Shown one piece after another: positions 1-12,775 of a stretch of DNA of 64,000 bases (its first letter is position 1; every line of letters starts with the position of its first letter). The notes beneath the pieces were generated by a model that saw nothing but the letters and a program-made list of their open reading frames with translations, ran no database searches and was not told the DNA's origin. Position numbers and translations under genes: made by a program. The DNA lies in NCBI GenBank assembly GCA_026545765.1, contig CM048839.1:44004677-44068676 (forward strand), in the 5' to 3' direction. Source of the DNA: Plantago major (taxonomy: Eukaryota; Streptophyta; Magnoliopsida; Lamiales; Plantaginaceae).

Positions 1-250
1 TGTGCAGTTTTCTTCAAGTCTTCAATTGTTGTTGAGCTTTCTGCTTGGATGTCTTCTTCTTGGTCTTCTCTTCATAAAAACAAAAATTACATTTTGAGAC
101 CTAACATCCTATACAAGATTAGCTAGACTATCATACTTAGTGGGTTTCCTCTTTTACAATGTTCAAGTGAACCAAGAGTACTAATCACCTTTCTGAGACT
201 AAGATAAGTCATCATGTTGCTGAACAAAATCTAAACAGATATTCTTAACA
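1..250 (-). mobile_element. Sirevirus (Ty1/copia) LTR, 5' edge only, cut by window start
   Basis: Read on the minus strand from 250 leftwards, this matches the first 250 bases or so of the LTR at 5153-6798: it begins TGTTAAGAATATCTG and keeps the same order of blocks, including the stretch around 120-220. The LTR start abuts the Athila-like gag exactly at 250/251, so this Sirevirus inserted into that element. The rest lies left of the window. It is a different insertion from the plus-strand LTR at 3156-3840. Confidence 0.85.
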
Positions 251-256
251 AAATAT

Positions 257-1834
257 CTAACACTTGTTCTGTTGTAGTTCCCCTACTTCCTTGGCGATTT
301 GACCAATCTTCAGTTCCATTCCTCTCAAGGTGTTGTCGGTTCTCCTAAAGTTATCCTCAGCCTTGGCGATAAAGGAATTGGTCCTCGCGGTAAATTCACG
401 CTGCTGCTTCACAAATATCCCGATGTCTCCCATCTCCTTCATTATGCTATCTAAGGATAAAATCCGTCGCCAAATCTAGCGATCCGTCGCTATATCCGTC
501 GCCCCTTTCCATCATTTTACCTTAGAATTCTCGTAGTGCTTATCTTCCATGGAGGATGGCTTGAGCAGGTTTTGTGACGACTTTGGTGGTGGTGTGGGAA
601 CAGGTGCCATAGTAGGTGGTCTAGGTGGTAATTCGTGTGGGTTCAAGCTAGGTCCAGTACGGTATGATAAGCGAGGGTGTTGAGGGATAAAGTTGTTTAC
701 CGGTTGGTTTCTCGGCCTCCATTTCCTTGATTCTTGCACGTAGTGTGCCTCTTCCAGTGGTGTTGGTTCCTCCGGTTCTTCATCCACAGCATCCTTCTTT
801 CGCATTCTTATTTCTATAGCTTCAATCCTCCTGTTGATCTATTTCCAAGGAGTTTCCTCGATTGCTCTGACCTCCTTAGTAACCACCCTTCTTCCTCGTC
901 CTTTTTGCATAGAGTTTTCACTAAGGTTCTCGCATACCTCCAAAATCCTTCTTGGGGGTGCGTCTAGCAGGTTTCCTTTATATGCTCCATAGATGAGTGC
1001 TTGGCTGATAAAGTCAATTCCCTTGTAGAAGTTGTTGACCTTGTCAAATAGCGCGTAAGAGTGCATTGGGCACCTGTCAAGTAGATCCTTGTATCTGTCC
1101 CACGCTTCGTGGAGGGTTTCTCCGTCAAATTGTTTGAATTTTTGGATCTGGCTCTTCAGGTCGGATGTCTTCTTCAATGGGAAGTATCTGAGCATAAACT
1201 TGTTGAAGACCTCATCCCATGTAGTCAAACTGCTCGGCTGTATTGAGATAAGCCAGTTCTTCGCCTTGTCCTTAAGGTAGATAGGGAAGACCCTTCTTCT
1301 AAGTTGACATTCTGTGAGCCCATTCAGTGGTATACCTCCAACTATTGCGTAGAATTCCCTCATAAAGTGCATCGGGTCCTTAGTTGGGTTCCCGTAGAAG
1401 TGCGGTAGCTAGTTCAAATGAGTTCCTTTCAGATCATACTCCCTCACAATCCTTTCCAGGTAGATGCTTGAGGCATGCGGTGTAAGCCTTGGCATAACAT
1501 AGTCACGCATGGGTTTGTCGTCTTCGTCTACTAGTTCCACCCTTGCGTAGTTATTCCTTCTTTGGTTCTCATCTAACCTCAATCTTTCCTCGGCTATCCT
1601 TAACCTTTTCCGTTCCAGCTCTTCCCTCTCAGCTTGGATATCCAGTAGAATCTTAAGTAGATGCTTAAGTTCAGAAGTTGTGACATTCCCAGATGGATTG
1701 TCGTTGTTGTTTCCTTCTCCACTCATGTCGCTAGATGATTTCATGATGGTAGTAGGCAGTCTTCGCCTTTCAAGCTTATCTATGTCGTCTTTAAGTGGTA
1801 CTACTGGTGTTCCTGCACTTCTCCTGCCTTGCAT
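257..1834 (-). pseudogene. Athila-like gag fossil
   Basis: Capsid/nucleocapsid polyprotein region of the Athila-like element. The central part (about 839-1372) carries the plant gypsy gag signature: a KDKAKNWL block, then TTWDEVFNKFMLRYFP, then a GETLHEAWDRYKDLLDRCP block. Downstream is a proline-rich linker (about 512-805). A coiled segment (257-442) contains GMELKIGQIAKEVGELQ, the position where Athila gags have their MEVQLGQLA-type helix. The N-terminal part (1409-1834) is charged and rich in Glu/Arg. No protease or pol is visible because the Sirevirus at 1-250 interrupts the element. It is broken in several places and expected to be non-functional. Confidence 0.8.
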
Positions 1835-2110
1835 AAAGACTAATAGATGAACTTTTGCAGATAGATAATACTAAAAGATAATAAACAGAAATCTAAAATT
1901 ACGTGTTTTTGGATTTTTTAATAAGAAAATAAACTAATACGGGAAATAAAATATTTTTAGATTTTTTGTTGTGGAGATAGATTCTCACAGGTTTTATGAG
2001 TTTTTTGGGTTTATGCTATACGTATTAAAAAGATAGTGCGTAAATTAAAAAGAGAAAGAAAGATTTCAACTTATCTCGGACGATCGAAACTTGCTTGAGC
2101 GGTCAAGTGT

Positions 2111-2129
2111 CCCCGGCAGCGGCGCCAAA
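2111..2129 (-). other. Primer binding site of the Athila-like element
   Basis: The minus strand reads TTGGCGCCGCTGCCGGGG a few bases inside the LTR edge at 2136. This is the usual PBS type of Athila/Tat Ty3/gypsy elements, and it fixes the element's orientation and LTR boundary. Confidence 0.8.
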
Positions 2130-2135
2130 TTTTGA

Positions 2136-3155
2136 TGTGCACTCAGAGATTTCATTTTCCGTTGTAGAACCTGTAATCCCTAAACACAATCAAGATTAAA
2201 ATTTATAACTTGGAAGTCCTCAAATCCACTGTGTCGCTCAAGGCGCTGTCGGCACGAGTACCCCTACTCAGTTCAATGAAACTACTATGTCGCTCAGCAG
2301 AACATCACACCACAAAGGATGTATAGAGTTGTATAACCACGATTTACGTCAAATAACTATTCCATTAACATATCACGGTATGCAAAGAAGTAGCAAAAGC
2401 AGAGTTACGAAGGTTTGCCTTTACAAAAGATAGTTAGCTACTCATAGTAACAAAGAACAGAAATCGAAATCTAAGAAGAAAGGAAGAAGAAGCTTAGTCT
2501 CCGATGTCTTCGTGCTGCTTCTAGTGTTTCCTCCTTCTAGGTGCCTGACGGCCAGCGGGTTGGGGTTTCACTTTCCCGAGGACTGGTTCTCTCCCAGGAG
2601 AGCTTCTTTGTGAGATGTGTAGAATTATGAGACCCCTGAAGTCTATTTATAGGTGAAATCTCGAGCTCAAACCACCATTCTTCAATAAGGAAGGTTTAGG
2701 AAGGCGGGCTCTAGCCTGATAGGCCAGGTATAGCCCGACAAGTTTGGCACCTCCACTGCGATTTGCTGTGGACGCGATGTCCCTTCTGCGGTTCCACATG
2801 GACCACGATCTTGATTCCTTGACTTGAATCTATTTTCTTCGTTCTTCAATTTCGAGCTTCGTAACTTCGTTTCCTCGAAAAGTGGTAAGTTGTTGCATCT
2901 TCAATTATCTTCGCATCGGTTGGTCACATTACATGTTTTGACTCCTCGAATTCCATGCAACGATCAATCCGGCGTATTCGCTTCCTTCTCCCGATTTGGC
3001 ACAATTATGCCGTTTTGGTGCCTGAAATCGTGCAAATCCTCAAACCGCGATCATGACCTACATAAAACATGCAAAGTTGGTAATTGACCATAAAACGATA
3101 CAAATATTTCATCTAGGGAAAAAATCGAGGGTTTAATAGTATGCTATATCGCACA
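2136..3155 (-). repeat. 5' LTR of the Athila-like element (1020 bp)
   Basis: Bounded by TGTGC at 2136 and GCACA at 3155, a 5-bp inverted end with the canonical TG...CA. On the minus strand a TATAAATA box lies at 2644-2651. The right boundary is confirmed because Sirevirus LTR sequence begins at 3156. The partner LTR is outside the window, so the TSD cannot be tested. Confidence 0.75.
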
Positions 3156-3840
3156 TTTCATTGTCAGATCAATATATGTGATTCATTCCTTTGAACAACA
3201 TCAAGACTTGGGTCAGTAAAGAACAACTTACCATACATTGAAAAGTGTATTAAGTAAGATTGATTCTATAAGAGTTCTCTCTAAAATAACTGTATAAGTT
3301 ATAAGAGCCTGCTCACCTGACAAACTACCATAACCAACAACAGAAAGGCGTTGAGCATAGGAAGTACTTGGCTTTGGAAGCTGGGGAATAGCTCAAAGGT
3401 TACTGAGTAGAGGAAGTACTTGGTTGATAAAACCAGGGAATAACTCAGGGGGAACACCTGGTTGGGAACCTAGTGTTAAAGGGACCAAGAGATAGAATTT
3501 TGTGAGGGGAACTCAATTTCTTATCTTAGTGGATTCAAGTTCTGAGAAAGGAGGAGTGGATTAGTTGAGGGATTATGCCACCCCCAGATACCACTATAAA
3601 GCTTTGTGTTATTTACTTACTGCACTTTACTTATTGTCAATTTATTGCTTGCTGAGTACTTACATACATTATAGCTTGCTGAGCACGTGCACTTATCACA
3701 AAAGACTTCCGCTCTCTGAATATAAGTATCAGATATCTTCACAGATATCTGAAAAACTGTTTTATCGTCAAAAGTTTGAAAAGACTATTCAACCCCACTC
3801 CCCCCCCCAGTCTTTTACTTTTTCGTTATCTAGACCAACA
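3156..3840 (+). repeat. Sirevirus 3' LTR remnant (3' two-fifths)
   Basis: Parallels 6105-6798 of the complete Sirevirus 5' LTR: the GGGTCAGTAAAGA block, the repeated AGGAAGTACTTGG units, the GAGCACGTGCACTTATCAC block and the terminal GACCAACA. It is followed at 3841 by gypsy gag sequence rather than by a tRNA primer site, so this is a 3' LTR whose element lies to the left. The upstream part of the LTR is displaced by the Athila-like insertion ending at 3155. It is clearly diverged from the 5153-21201 copy and therefore represents an older insertion. Confidence 0.85.
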
Positions 3841-4850
3841 ACTAGCTACCTTGGTTTATGGACCACCATTTGAGTGTTGGTTTTTCCAGGGTTTACCACA
3901 GCTTTACTTGAAACCCTCAACTTTTTATACCAACAATCGAACACAAAATCTTGTTCAAAAGCAAACTGTATGGTTTGTTTCAAAGTATTAAGGTGCTGTG
4001 CTAACACAGCTACACTTAACTCCTCTTTCAACCCCTTAACAAATACTCCAATGTAAAATGCTTCACTCTGTTTGTTACCAAATAGAGTAAGAAGTGCCTT
4101 GCTCCTCTCAAACCTTTTGACATATTCATGTAAAGAACCAGCTTGGTGAAGACTAGTGAAATCTTGCACAATGGTTTCTTCCTTGATGTCTCCAAATCGA
4201 TCACAAACACTTTCAACAAAAGACTGCCATGAAAGTGTTCTGTGTTCTATGGTGAAGGTTTGGAACTAATACTTAGCTTCATAATCAAAGTTTACTACAG
4301 CAAGATAAGCTTTTTGTTCATCTGGTATATCAGGTACCACCCTGAAATACGTTTCACAGCTTAGGAGCCATGAATAAGGATTTGAGCCATCAAACCTTGG
4401 AAATTCCACCTTTGAGATATAGTTGTTAGAGCCTTGACCCCTGTTGGCATGAACTACGTTGGACTGTTGCTCACCACCTGATTCGTCCACTCTAGTCCCT
4501 ATTCTAGTGGCCGAAACTTGCGGAGCTTGTCCCATCACTGATTCCGGCATTTGCCTCCCACTCATGTGCTCATGCATCTGATCGAGATGACTCTGAAATA
4601 GCTGGAGAGTAACCCTGAGATTGTTTGCTTCTGTGCTCTGGTTTTGAGACATGACATTCAACTGCTCTTGTATGCCACGCTGTGAGTCACCATCGTCAGC
4701 TTGTTTCAGTGCAAGCTCATCGAAGCGATCTTGAACCGTCCTCTGCATCTGAGTTACTTCATTCAGCTTGTTAACCTGGGAAGTAGTGATATTTGGTAGA
4801 TATGCTTCATATTCAGAGGATTCAGTGTGCAACCTGGCTACTGATGCCAA
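3841..4850 (-). pseudogene. Ty3/gypsy (chromovirus-like) gag fossil
   Basis: Minus-strand gag just inside the LTR edge at 4853. It has a long Gln-rich N-terminal helix (about 4550-4830), then a FPRFDGSNPYSWL block near 4360-4400, and a region with LHEYVKRFERSKALL and FVKGLKEEL (about 3990-4150). This order is typical of plant gypsy gags of the chromovirus type, though I cannot fix the lineage. The gag is truncated at 3840/3841 by a Sirevirus; downstream parts are not in the window. It is a broken fossil. Confidence 0.75.
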
Positions 4851-4852
4851 TT

Positions 4853-5152
4853 TGTTACGTCCTTTTCCAATGATTAGCGTAACAAGATAGATCTGATAGT
4901 GAAATGGGAGAAAAAATAGACGATTAAGAGGGAAATTGATTGAAAAGCGGCTTGTTCATTACTTGCCCCAAAATAGGGAATCAATATTACAATATATAGG
5001 TAAAAACCCTAAGCAAGCATAATCTAACGGATAAAATGAAAGACCTAAAATCTCAACAGAGATGACCCGATCAAGTGATCGAATGCTGCACTGATTATTG
5101 CCAAAAGAGATAAAATCGAACGCCATTGAAGCAAGGACAGTGGTACTGTACT
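4853..5152 (-). repeat. 5' LTR of the chromovirus-like gypsy element, left segment
   Basis: Begins TGTTACG at 4853 beside the gag. A TGGCATCAG-like primer site lies just left of it. The LTR is interrupted at 5152/5153 by the complete Sirevirus and resumes at 21207. The interruption is marked by the duplicated target GTACT (5148-5152 and 21202-21206). Confidence 0.75.
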
Positions 5153-6798
5153 TGTTAGGAATATTTGTTTAGATTTTGATCAGCAACCTAATGACTTATC
5201 TTAGCTCAGAAAGGTGGTTAGTACTCTTGGTTCACTTGAATGCTGTAAAAGAGGAAACTCACTAAGTATGATAGTCTAGCCAATCTTGTATAGGATGTTA
5301 GGTCTCTGAATGTAATTTTTAATTCCTTTAAAGAAGACCAAGAAAAAAGCATCCAGCAGGAAAAGTTCAACGGATTTGAAGATTTGAAGACTGCACAAGA
5401 TTGCTGAAGACAAGGGTTTTTCAGACACCTATGACCAGATATCTTGAAGACACAAGCATTTTTAATAAGCGGTTGCAAAAGATATACGAGAAATAAAGGT
5501 TTACGAGACAAGGAAAGTGCCCAGATATATACACTCGATACCTTGGACATAAACTATGTTTACGAAAAAATATATTATAACAAGTTTCAGCAAGTGGTAT
5601 CTGAAGTTGTGATAAATTCTTGAAAAGGACGTGCACAGCATCAGAGAAATCTGATAGTATAAAGATCTCTGATACAATGCATAGTTCCGTTGGCACTACA
5701 GGACAAAGTATAGTACAGTGCATTAAATGCGTGGACAGAGATGTCTGAACAAAAACGGTAGCTTCTGAAGAAGAAGACAAACGTACTACAGTACTATACT
5801 CAGATATCAATAGTTTGAATTTGATTTAAGCTATGATACTATTCAAACGGCACTCAAATTCATCTATAAATATCAACACTTAGACTGCTTGAGAAGACAC
5901 ACAGAACTTACACCTTAGAACACTGAACTTACATTGAATACTCTCACACAAGTTCTCTCAAGCACACTACTTATCTTCAAGCTTTATGTTGCGACCAAAG
6001 CTCTTGATTCTAAGTAGCACAAAAGTTCTAAGTGTCCTGATCCTTAGCAAGCATTGCTATTTATGAAAGAGTTGAATTAAGATTTGATATCGGAGATTCA
6101 TTCTCTTGAACATTTATCATAGACTTGGGTCAGTAAAGACCAAGATACCATACATTGTAAAGTGTATTAAGTATACTTGATTCACAGAGCTATCTGCATA
6201 ACTGAACAAGTTATTAAAGAAGCTTACCTGACAAACTACCTTAACCAACACCTTAATCGGCGTGGAGTACATGAAGTACTTAGTTTGGGAAACTAAGGAA
6301 TAACTCCAAGGTTACTGAGCATAGGAAGTACTTAGTTTGGGAAACTAAGGAATAGTTCAAAAGGTTTCTGAGTACAGGAAGTACTTGGCTGTGAAAGCCG
6401 GGGAATAACTCAGGGGGAACACTTGGTTGGGAACCTAGTGTATTTAGGAATCAAGAGAAGATACTTGTAAGGTTACCTCATTTATCTGTCTTAGTGGATT
6501 CTAGGTCTGAGAAAGGCCGAAGTGGATCAGTTGAAGGATTACGCCACCTTCAGATACCACTATAAAAAGACTTGTGTTATTTACTTTCTGCATCTTATTA
6601 CTTGCTTTATTTACCTTGCAAAGTATTTACACCTATCTTGCTAAGCACGTGCACTTATCACAGAAAAGTCTTCCGCTCTCCGAAATTAAGTATCAGAAAT
6701 CTTCACAGATATCTGAGAAACCGTGTTTATCGACAAAAGTTTTAAAAGACTATTCACCCCCCCTCTAGTCTTTTACTTTGCTGTTATCTGGACCAACA
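5153..6798 (+). repeat. 5' LTR of the Sirevirus
   Basis: Starts TGTTAGGAATATTTG and ends GGACCAACA, followed directly by the primer site. A TATAAATA box lies at 5865-5872. The 3' half holds three related units of about 60 bp (6258-6416). Confidence 0.92.
6258..6416 (+). repeat. Triple repeat with palindromic core inside the Sirevirus LTR
   Basis: Three consecutive units of roughly 60 bp share GGAAGTACTTAG and GGAATAACTC words. In the first two units the core TTAGTTTGGGAAACTAA is a perfect inverted repeat around GGG; in the third it is degenerate. Equivalent units occur in the 3' LTR (about 20664-20820), in the LTR at 3156-3840, and in the minus-strand LTR at 61252-62676. Palindromic LTR motifs are known in Sireviruses. 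Confidence 0.75.
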
Positions 6799-6800
6799 AG

Positions 6801-6812
6801 TGGTATCAGAGC
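6801..6812 (+). other. Primer binding site, initiator tRNA-Met
   Basis: TGGTATCAGAGC, two bases after the LTR end, is the standard initiator-Met primer site of plant Ty1/copia elements. Confidence 0.92.
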
Positions 6813-6917
6813 AGGAGGTTCCCAAGCCTTCTGCACTGAACCTAGATCCCAGATAAATGCCCACTAATTTCTTTTCACCTACACTTGATTTGTTTGTTTA
6901 GTGTGTTTGCTGTAGGA

Positions 6918-9420
6918 TGTCTTTAAGTGACGCCCCAATTCTCAAGCCAGAGAATTATGAGAAATGGAAGAACAACATGATGCTCCACCTAGAAGCCATC
7001 AGTGTGAAATGATCGGCGTGATAAAGAATGGCCCGATAGTTATTCAACAACTCAAGTAGGTCATGGAGGTTTCTAATGGTAGAGGCAGAGAACAAAGCGA
7101 TGGGTCTTCCGCAGATCGTCGACGAGTGGTAGACACGCGGTCGAGTTATTCTGAACGAAAGCTGAGAGCTCTGGACATCGGAAGATGCGAGAGAAAGCGA
7201 ATGGATGGTCGGGCTCGTAATATCATCATCGTTCTACTCGAGCACATACGATGTAAAGCTGGGGTGCAAAAGCAAAGTAGCTGGCTGATTGAAGAAATCT
7301 GTGTCGGCACTAAGAAAACGAAGGAAAATAAGTTCGAAGTTTTGAAGCTCAAATTCCAAAACTTTAAACAAGGTCCCACAAAAACTCTTGAAGAACTAGA
7401 TTTCCGGTTTACAACACTTATGAGTGACATGGCTGCACATTGAGAAAGTAATAGATATACCCGGGAAAAAGATTAAGACTATTGTGAGAAGTCTAAATCA
7501 TAGCGGAGCACATAAAGTTTTTCTACTTTAACGAGGAATGCCATATATCACTCGAGTGGAACTTTCTCTCACCTTGCCTTTGTGACTATGAGACAACTCA
7601 AAGAAAACAAACAAGCGAAAAGTTGCGAATGTTGCTCTAGTTGCTCAAGTAACCGAAAGAAGGAAGGCAAGGAGGTGGTGAGGATGCTCTTCTTTGAAAG
7701 CAAATGAGAAAATATGTTAGTCGGAAAATAGAGAGAAGAAAAGCGAAGAGAAGTGAAAAAGCATCTAGGCTCAAACTATCACCAGTACAAAAATATGCAA
7801 AGCTCGCTGAACAAGGCGGCTCAAAAAGCATCTAGTACTGAGGAAGCAGAAATCGGAAACGATATCTGTTTCTATTGTCAAAAACCTGGTCATTTCAAGA
7901 AGGATTGCCCTGACTTCAACAAACTAAAGACAGGTGACAAGAAAGATAGAAGAAACTTCAAGAGAAGTCAGAGACCTATGCTCACTGAAGAAAGGAAAAA
8001 GATTCAACTCCAATTGGATGCTCTAGACATTGAGTCTGATTCTGAGGATGAAGACTCAGATGATTCCACACTGCCTTCTCCAGGAATGTGCGGTGTTTCT
8101 CATGAAGTAATTGACTTTGGTCAAAAGAAGAAAGAAGTGTGTGGAATGGCTGAAGAAAATTTTCCAGATATCTCCAACATTGAACCTTGTCTAATGGCTG
8201 ATGAGGTAACACATACTTCCTGTTATACTTATGAAAGTGATGAGGAAGGAATTAAAGATATGGAACATCTCAGAAGAGAACTTGATCTCTACGAAAGAGA
8301 ATTTCTGATGGTCCGAGCTAGAGCAGAGATCCTTGAAGAAGAAAAGAATTCTCTTATAAAGGAAAATTCACAAATACTCAAGATATCTGAGAAATAGGAT
8401 GATGAAAATGCATTTCTCAAGGCTCAGATATCCCGAGACTGAAAAGCCACATGAAGAAGCATTGGCTAGTCTTCAAAAGAAATGTGAAGATCTTCTTTCT
8501 GAGAATGAAGAACTTAAAAAGAAAGAACTATCTTTTCAATCTTATGCCAAAGCTAGTGATACTCTTACTGAAGTACAATCTTATTTAAGAGATCCTTCAG
8601 AATAGAAAGGACTTGGGCTGGACACACAGACAGATAGTTCTACCACTCTGAATAAGAGTGATGAAAGAAGAACATTTGTCGATTATTTCAAGGTGGTTCC
8701 CAAACAACCTACGATGTCGGTCGAAAGCTAAGGTTGTTGTTGACAAGGAAAAGCGATTCGACCAAACCTTTGTGGAAAAACAAGTCGAAAAGAAATCATG
8801 GGAATATTTACGAAAAAAATAACACTGAAAAGTGTAATCACCCACAGTGCTATGTCTCTCAGAAAGGAAAAATTGCAGGAGCTGACAAATTCTCCTATGT
8901 CACATTTTCTGGAAAGAAAATATATTACCCAGAGACTAGCAAAGCTACTGAGAAAAGATCTCAGATAGCACCAGGTGCTCGGAATGGTATTGGCTATAAA
9001 TCCATCGGGAAACAACTTGCTCTTGAATACAAACAGGAGCAAGAACGATGGTTAAAGGCTAGAATTTCTCACAGCAATTATCAGAAGTGGAAGATGAATC
9101 AAGCCACTGAAAATCTGAATGCCAGGGCTAGAAGAAATCTGGCTAGGAAAGCTAAGTTTGCTGAGAAGCAGACTCAGAAACCTGACAGGTATCTGAAAGC
9201 ACCAAATGGAGCACCAAGAAACACACCAAGGAAGAAAATAGTTATTAATGACAATGATACTAATCATTTAACTAGAATTCCTCCTTATGTTCCTGTTAGA
9301 CAAAAGAATGTTCCTAAGAAATTCATTCAAAAATGGATTCCTACTGGAAGATTCTTTAGTCCAGATGGTTCCATTGTTGGTATGAGAACACAATCTCACA
9401 TTTTTTACATTTTGTGCAGA
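6918..9420 (+). pseudogene. Sirevirus gag region (fossil)
   Basis: The region opens with MSLSDAPILKPENYEKWK at 6918, the usual plant copia gag start. It carries a CCHC zinc knuckle, CFYCQKPGHFKKDC, at 7867-7908, an acidic stretch, a predicted coiled coil (about 8255-8390, EHLRRELDLYEREF onwards) and a long basic Lys/Arg/Gln-rich tail (about 8730-9400). A long gag with coiled coil and basic tail is a Sirevirus trait. The reading frame is interrupted several times. The part around 7050-7700 is unusually rich in CGA words compared with its neighbours. Confidence 0.8.
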
Positions 9421-12400
9421 ACACTCTAAAGACTAATCCAAAGTGGCATTTTGATAGTGGATGTGGGAAGCACATGACAGGAGACAAAGTAAATCTGATT
9501 GACTACAGAAAGTGCAATGATGGACCAATTATCAGGTTTGCTGGAGGAGATGAAAATCCAACCATAGGATTTGACAATATGAAGTTTGGAGCCCTTACAA
9601 TCTCTGAAGTACTACATGTAAAGGGATTGAAATATAATCTCCTAAGCATGAGTCAACTAGTAGACAAAGGGTACACTATCAAGATCAAGTCAAAACTATG
9701 CAAAGTGATTGACAATGAGTCAAAGCAGACAGTCTTGGTTGCAAAGCGTAAAGGAAATCTTTATGTTGCTGATTGGGCATCCGCCACAACTGAAGAATGT
9801 CTCATGGTGAGTCAATCTGGCCACACTGAAGAAAATTGGCTATGGCATAAAAGAATGAGTCGCTTGAATTTCAAAACTCTAAACAAGCTAGCCAAGAAAG
9901 AGTTGGTGGTTGGTTTACCCAAAATGGCATATAGAAAAAATGGTATATGCTCAGCTTGCCAAATGGGAAAATAATCCAAAACATCTTTCAAGTCTAAAAC
10001 TAGACCTTCCAGTGAAAGGCCACTGCAAATGTTACATATGGATCTTTTTGAATCCTCTGTAACTAGTTATGCAGGAAAGAAGAATGGTCTGGTTGTTGTT
10101 GATGATTACTCAAGATTCACCTGGGTTGTCTTTCTCAAACACAAATCTGATGCAAGAGTTGAGATACCCAACTTGCTGAATAAGCTCAAAGTCATAAAAA
10201 TGACAAGGTATCTGTAATCAGAATAGACCATGGTACTGAGTTTGTGAACTAGTACATAAAAGAGTTTTGTACCTGCAAAGGTATACAGCATCAACTATCT
10301 TCCGTAAGAACACCACAACAAAATGGTGTTGCTGAAAGGAAGAACAGGACCCTAAAAGAAGTGGTAAGAACAATGCTCGCTGACAGTGAAATAAGTGAAA
10401 TCTATTGGGTTGAAGCTGTAAACACAACCTGCTACACTCAAAATAGATGTTTGATTAACAAACACCATGACAAAACTCCTTACGAGCTTTTCATTGGTAG
10501 ACCCCCTTGTATTAAACATCTAAGGGTGTTTGGTTGCAGATGTTTCGTTCTTAACAATGGAAAAGAATACATGAGAACATTTCAACCAAAGGCAGATGAA
10601 GGAGTATTTCTTTGTTATTCTCTGAATAGCAAAGCCTATAGAATCTACAACAAAAGAACGCAAGAGATTGAGGAATCTGTTCATGTAGTATTCTATGAAG
10701 GAAACAAGAAAGTACTCTTGAATGATGATCTCTCAGATAGGTTCAAAGAACTGATGATTAAAGATTACGAAAAGGATCCTCAAAAGGAAACAATTCTATC
10801 ATTCAAATAGAGGATGAGTCTGACGATGAAAAGCAACCTTTGCTTAGTAACAACCAGATGACTCTACGACATGATGAAGAATTTCCTATGAGTATTCCAG
10901 AAATGGAACAGGTTACTGAGAACCTTCATCATGAAAAGGTATCTGAAAATGAGATTGTTGAAATGCAAGTTCCAGATATCTCTAACACTGAAAGAGTGTC
11001 AGATATCCATGGCATTTCTCATGTGTCAGATATCTCAGATACTGCACAAGTATTCCATCAAGATCATATTGATTCACATTCAAATCAAAATGATATTGAT
11101 CCTACTAGTTCAAAACCCATTATGAAATGGATAAGAAATCATCCTGCAAAGGATGTGATTGGTCCCATAGATCAAGGAGTTAGAACTAGAAGAGCAATTG
11201 CTGAAAATGCAAATTGTCTCTATGGATGTTTCATATCAAATATTGAACCTAAAACTATAGAAGAAGCATTAAAGGATCAAGATTGAATCTCTGGAATGCA
11301 AGAAGAGTTGGCTCAGTTTGAGAGAAACAAAGTGCGAAAGCTGGTTCCATTTGTTGTGGAATATACATAATCGGAACCAAGTGGGTTTTCAGAAACAAAA
11401 TGGATGAGTCTGGTGAAATAACCAGAAACAAAGCTAGGTTGGTTGCCAAGGGATTCACCCAGACTGAAGGACTAGATTTTGATGAATCTTTTGCACCAGT
11501 TGCAAGATTGGATGCAATAAGACTCTTTCTAGCCTTTGCAGCTCATAATGACTTTACAATTTATCAAATGGATGTCAAGAGTACATTCCTAAATGGTGAA
11601 CTTGCTGAGGAAGTCTATGTTGAGCAACCACCGGGTTTTGAAGTTTCCTCAGAAAGTAGGATGGTCTATAAGCTTCAGAAAGCTCAGTATAGACTGGAAC
11701 AAGCTCCAAGAGCATGGTATGATACATTGGCCAAATACCTACTAAAAAGTGGTTTCAAGAAAGGAGATGTTGATAAAACACTCTTCACATTGAACCATGA
11801 TGGAAAATTACTTTTAGTTCAAGTATATGTTGATGACATTATATTTGGATCTAAAGACAAGCAACTTTGTGAAGACTTTGATGAACTCATGAAATGTAAA
11901 TTTGAGATGAGCATGATGGGAGAATTGAATTACTTCCTAGGGCTGCAAGTCAAGCAACTCAATGATGGAATATTCATTAGTCAAACAAAGTATGCAAAGG
12001 ACATGCTCAACAAGTTTGATCTAAAGCCTTCTGAAAAGAATGCTAAGATACCTATGAGCATTGGAACCAAAATGACCTATACTGAATCTGACAAGAGTGT
12101 TGAAGAACACAAGTACAGGAAATTGATTGGGTCTCTACTGTACCTCACTGCAAGTAGACCTGATATTCAATATGCAGTTGGAGTGTGTGCTAGATTTGAG
12201 ACAAATCCAATGTAATCACACTACAACATTGCTATGAAAATATTGAGGTATGTAAAAGGTACTGTAGAAGTTGGATTGTGGTATCTAAAAGATAGTGGAT
12301 TGAGTTTGGTTGGCTATTAGGATCTTGACTATCTTTGGATCATTGCTTGATAGAAAAAGCACCTCGAGGGCGTGTCGATTTCTTGGTGCTAGATTGATTT

Positions 12401-12775
12401 CTTGGTTCAGCAAGAAACAAAATTCAATTGCTACATCTACCTCAGATGCTGAATCTATTGATGCTGGGTGTTGTGCTTCACAAATATTGTGGATACAACA
12501 ACAACTCAGAGACTATGGACTCAATGAAGAAAACTCCTATTTTACGTGACAACACAAGTGCTATTGCCATAACTCGAATCCTAAGTTTCATGCAAGAACA
12601 AAGCACATTGATGTTAGACACCACTTCATCGAGACCATGTTGAAAAAGGCGATATAGAGATACTCAAGATTGGCACTGAAGACCAACTTGCAGATATCTT
12701 CACTAAGCCACTACAAGAAAGTAGATTCTTAGTCTTAAGACATAGTCTTGGACTAATGGAGCTACCAAAGAACTG
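9414..12775 (+). pseudogene. Sirevirus pol region: protease, integrase, RT, RNase H (fossil)
   Basis: Domains in order: aspartic protease with WHFDSGCGKHMTGDK near 9442; GAG-pre-integrase zinc motif with WLWHKRMSRLNF and CSACQMGK (9830-9975); integrase core from DLFESSV (10039) through PQQNGVAERKNRT (about 10315-10355); reverse transcriptase with [10 protein letters not shown] (about 11370), [13 protein letters not shown] (11440) and YVDDIIFGS (about 11825); RNase H with RKSTSRACRFLGARLISWFSKKQ (12350-12420) and ADIFTKPL (about 12690). The order integrase-before-RT is diagnostic of Ty1/copia. Several breaks are present, so it is not expected to make an intact polyprotein. Confidence 0.88.

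Larger units (their letters stand above)
251..3155 (-). mobile_element. Athila-like Ty3/gypsy retrotransposon, 5' part (5' LTR, PBS, gag)
   Basis: A minus-strand element whose 5' LTR (2136-3155), primer binding site (near 2111-2129) and gag (1834 down to about 257) are present. The remainder was separated by the Sirevirus inserted at 250/251 and lies outside the window. The gag sequence and the PBS of TGGCGCCGCTGCCGG type fit the Athila lineage. The element sits inside a Sirevirus LTR, because Sirevirus LTR sequence resumes at 3156. It is a broken fossil, with several breaks in the visible gag. Confidence 0.8.
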
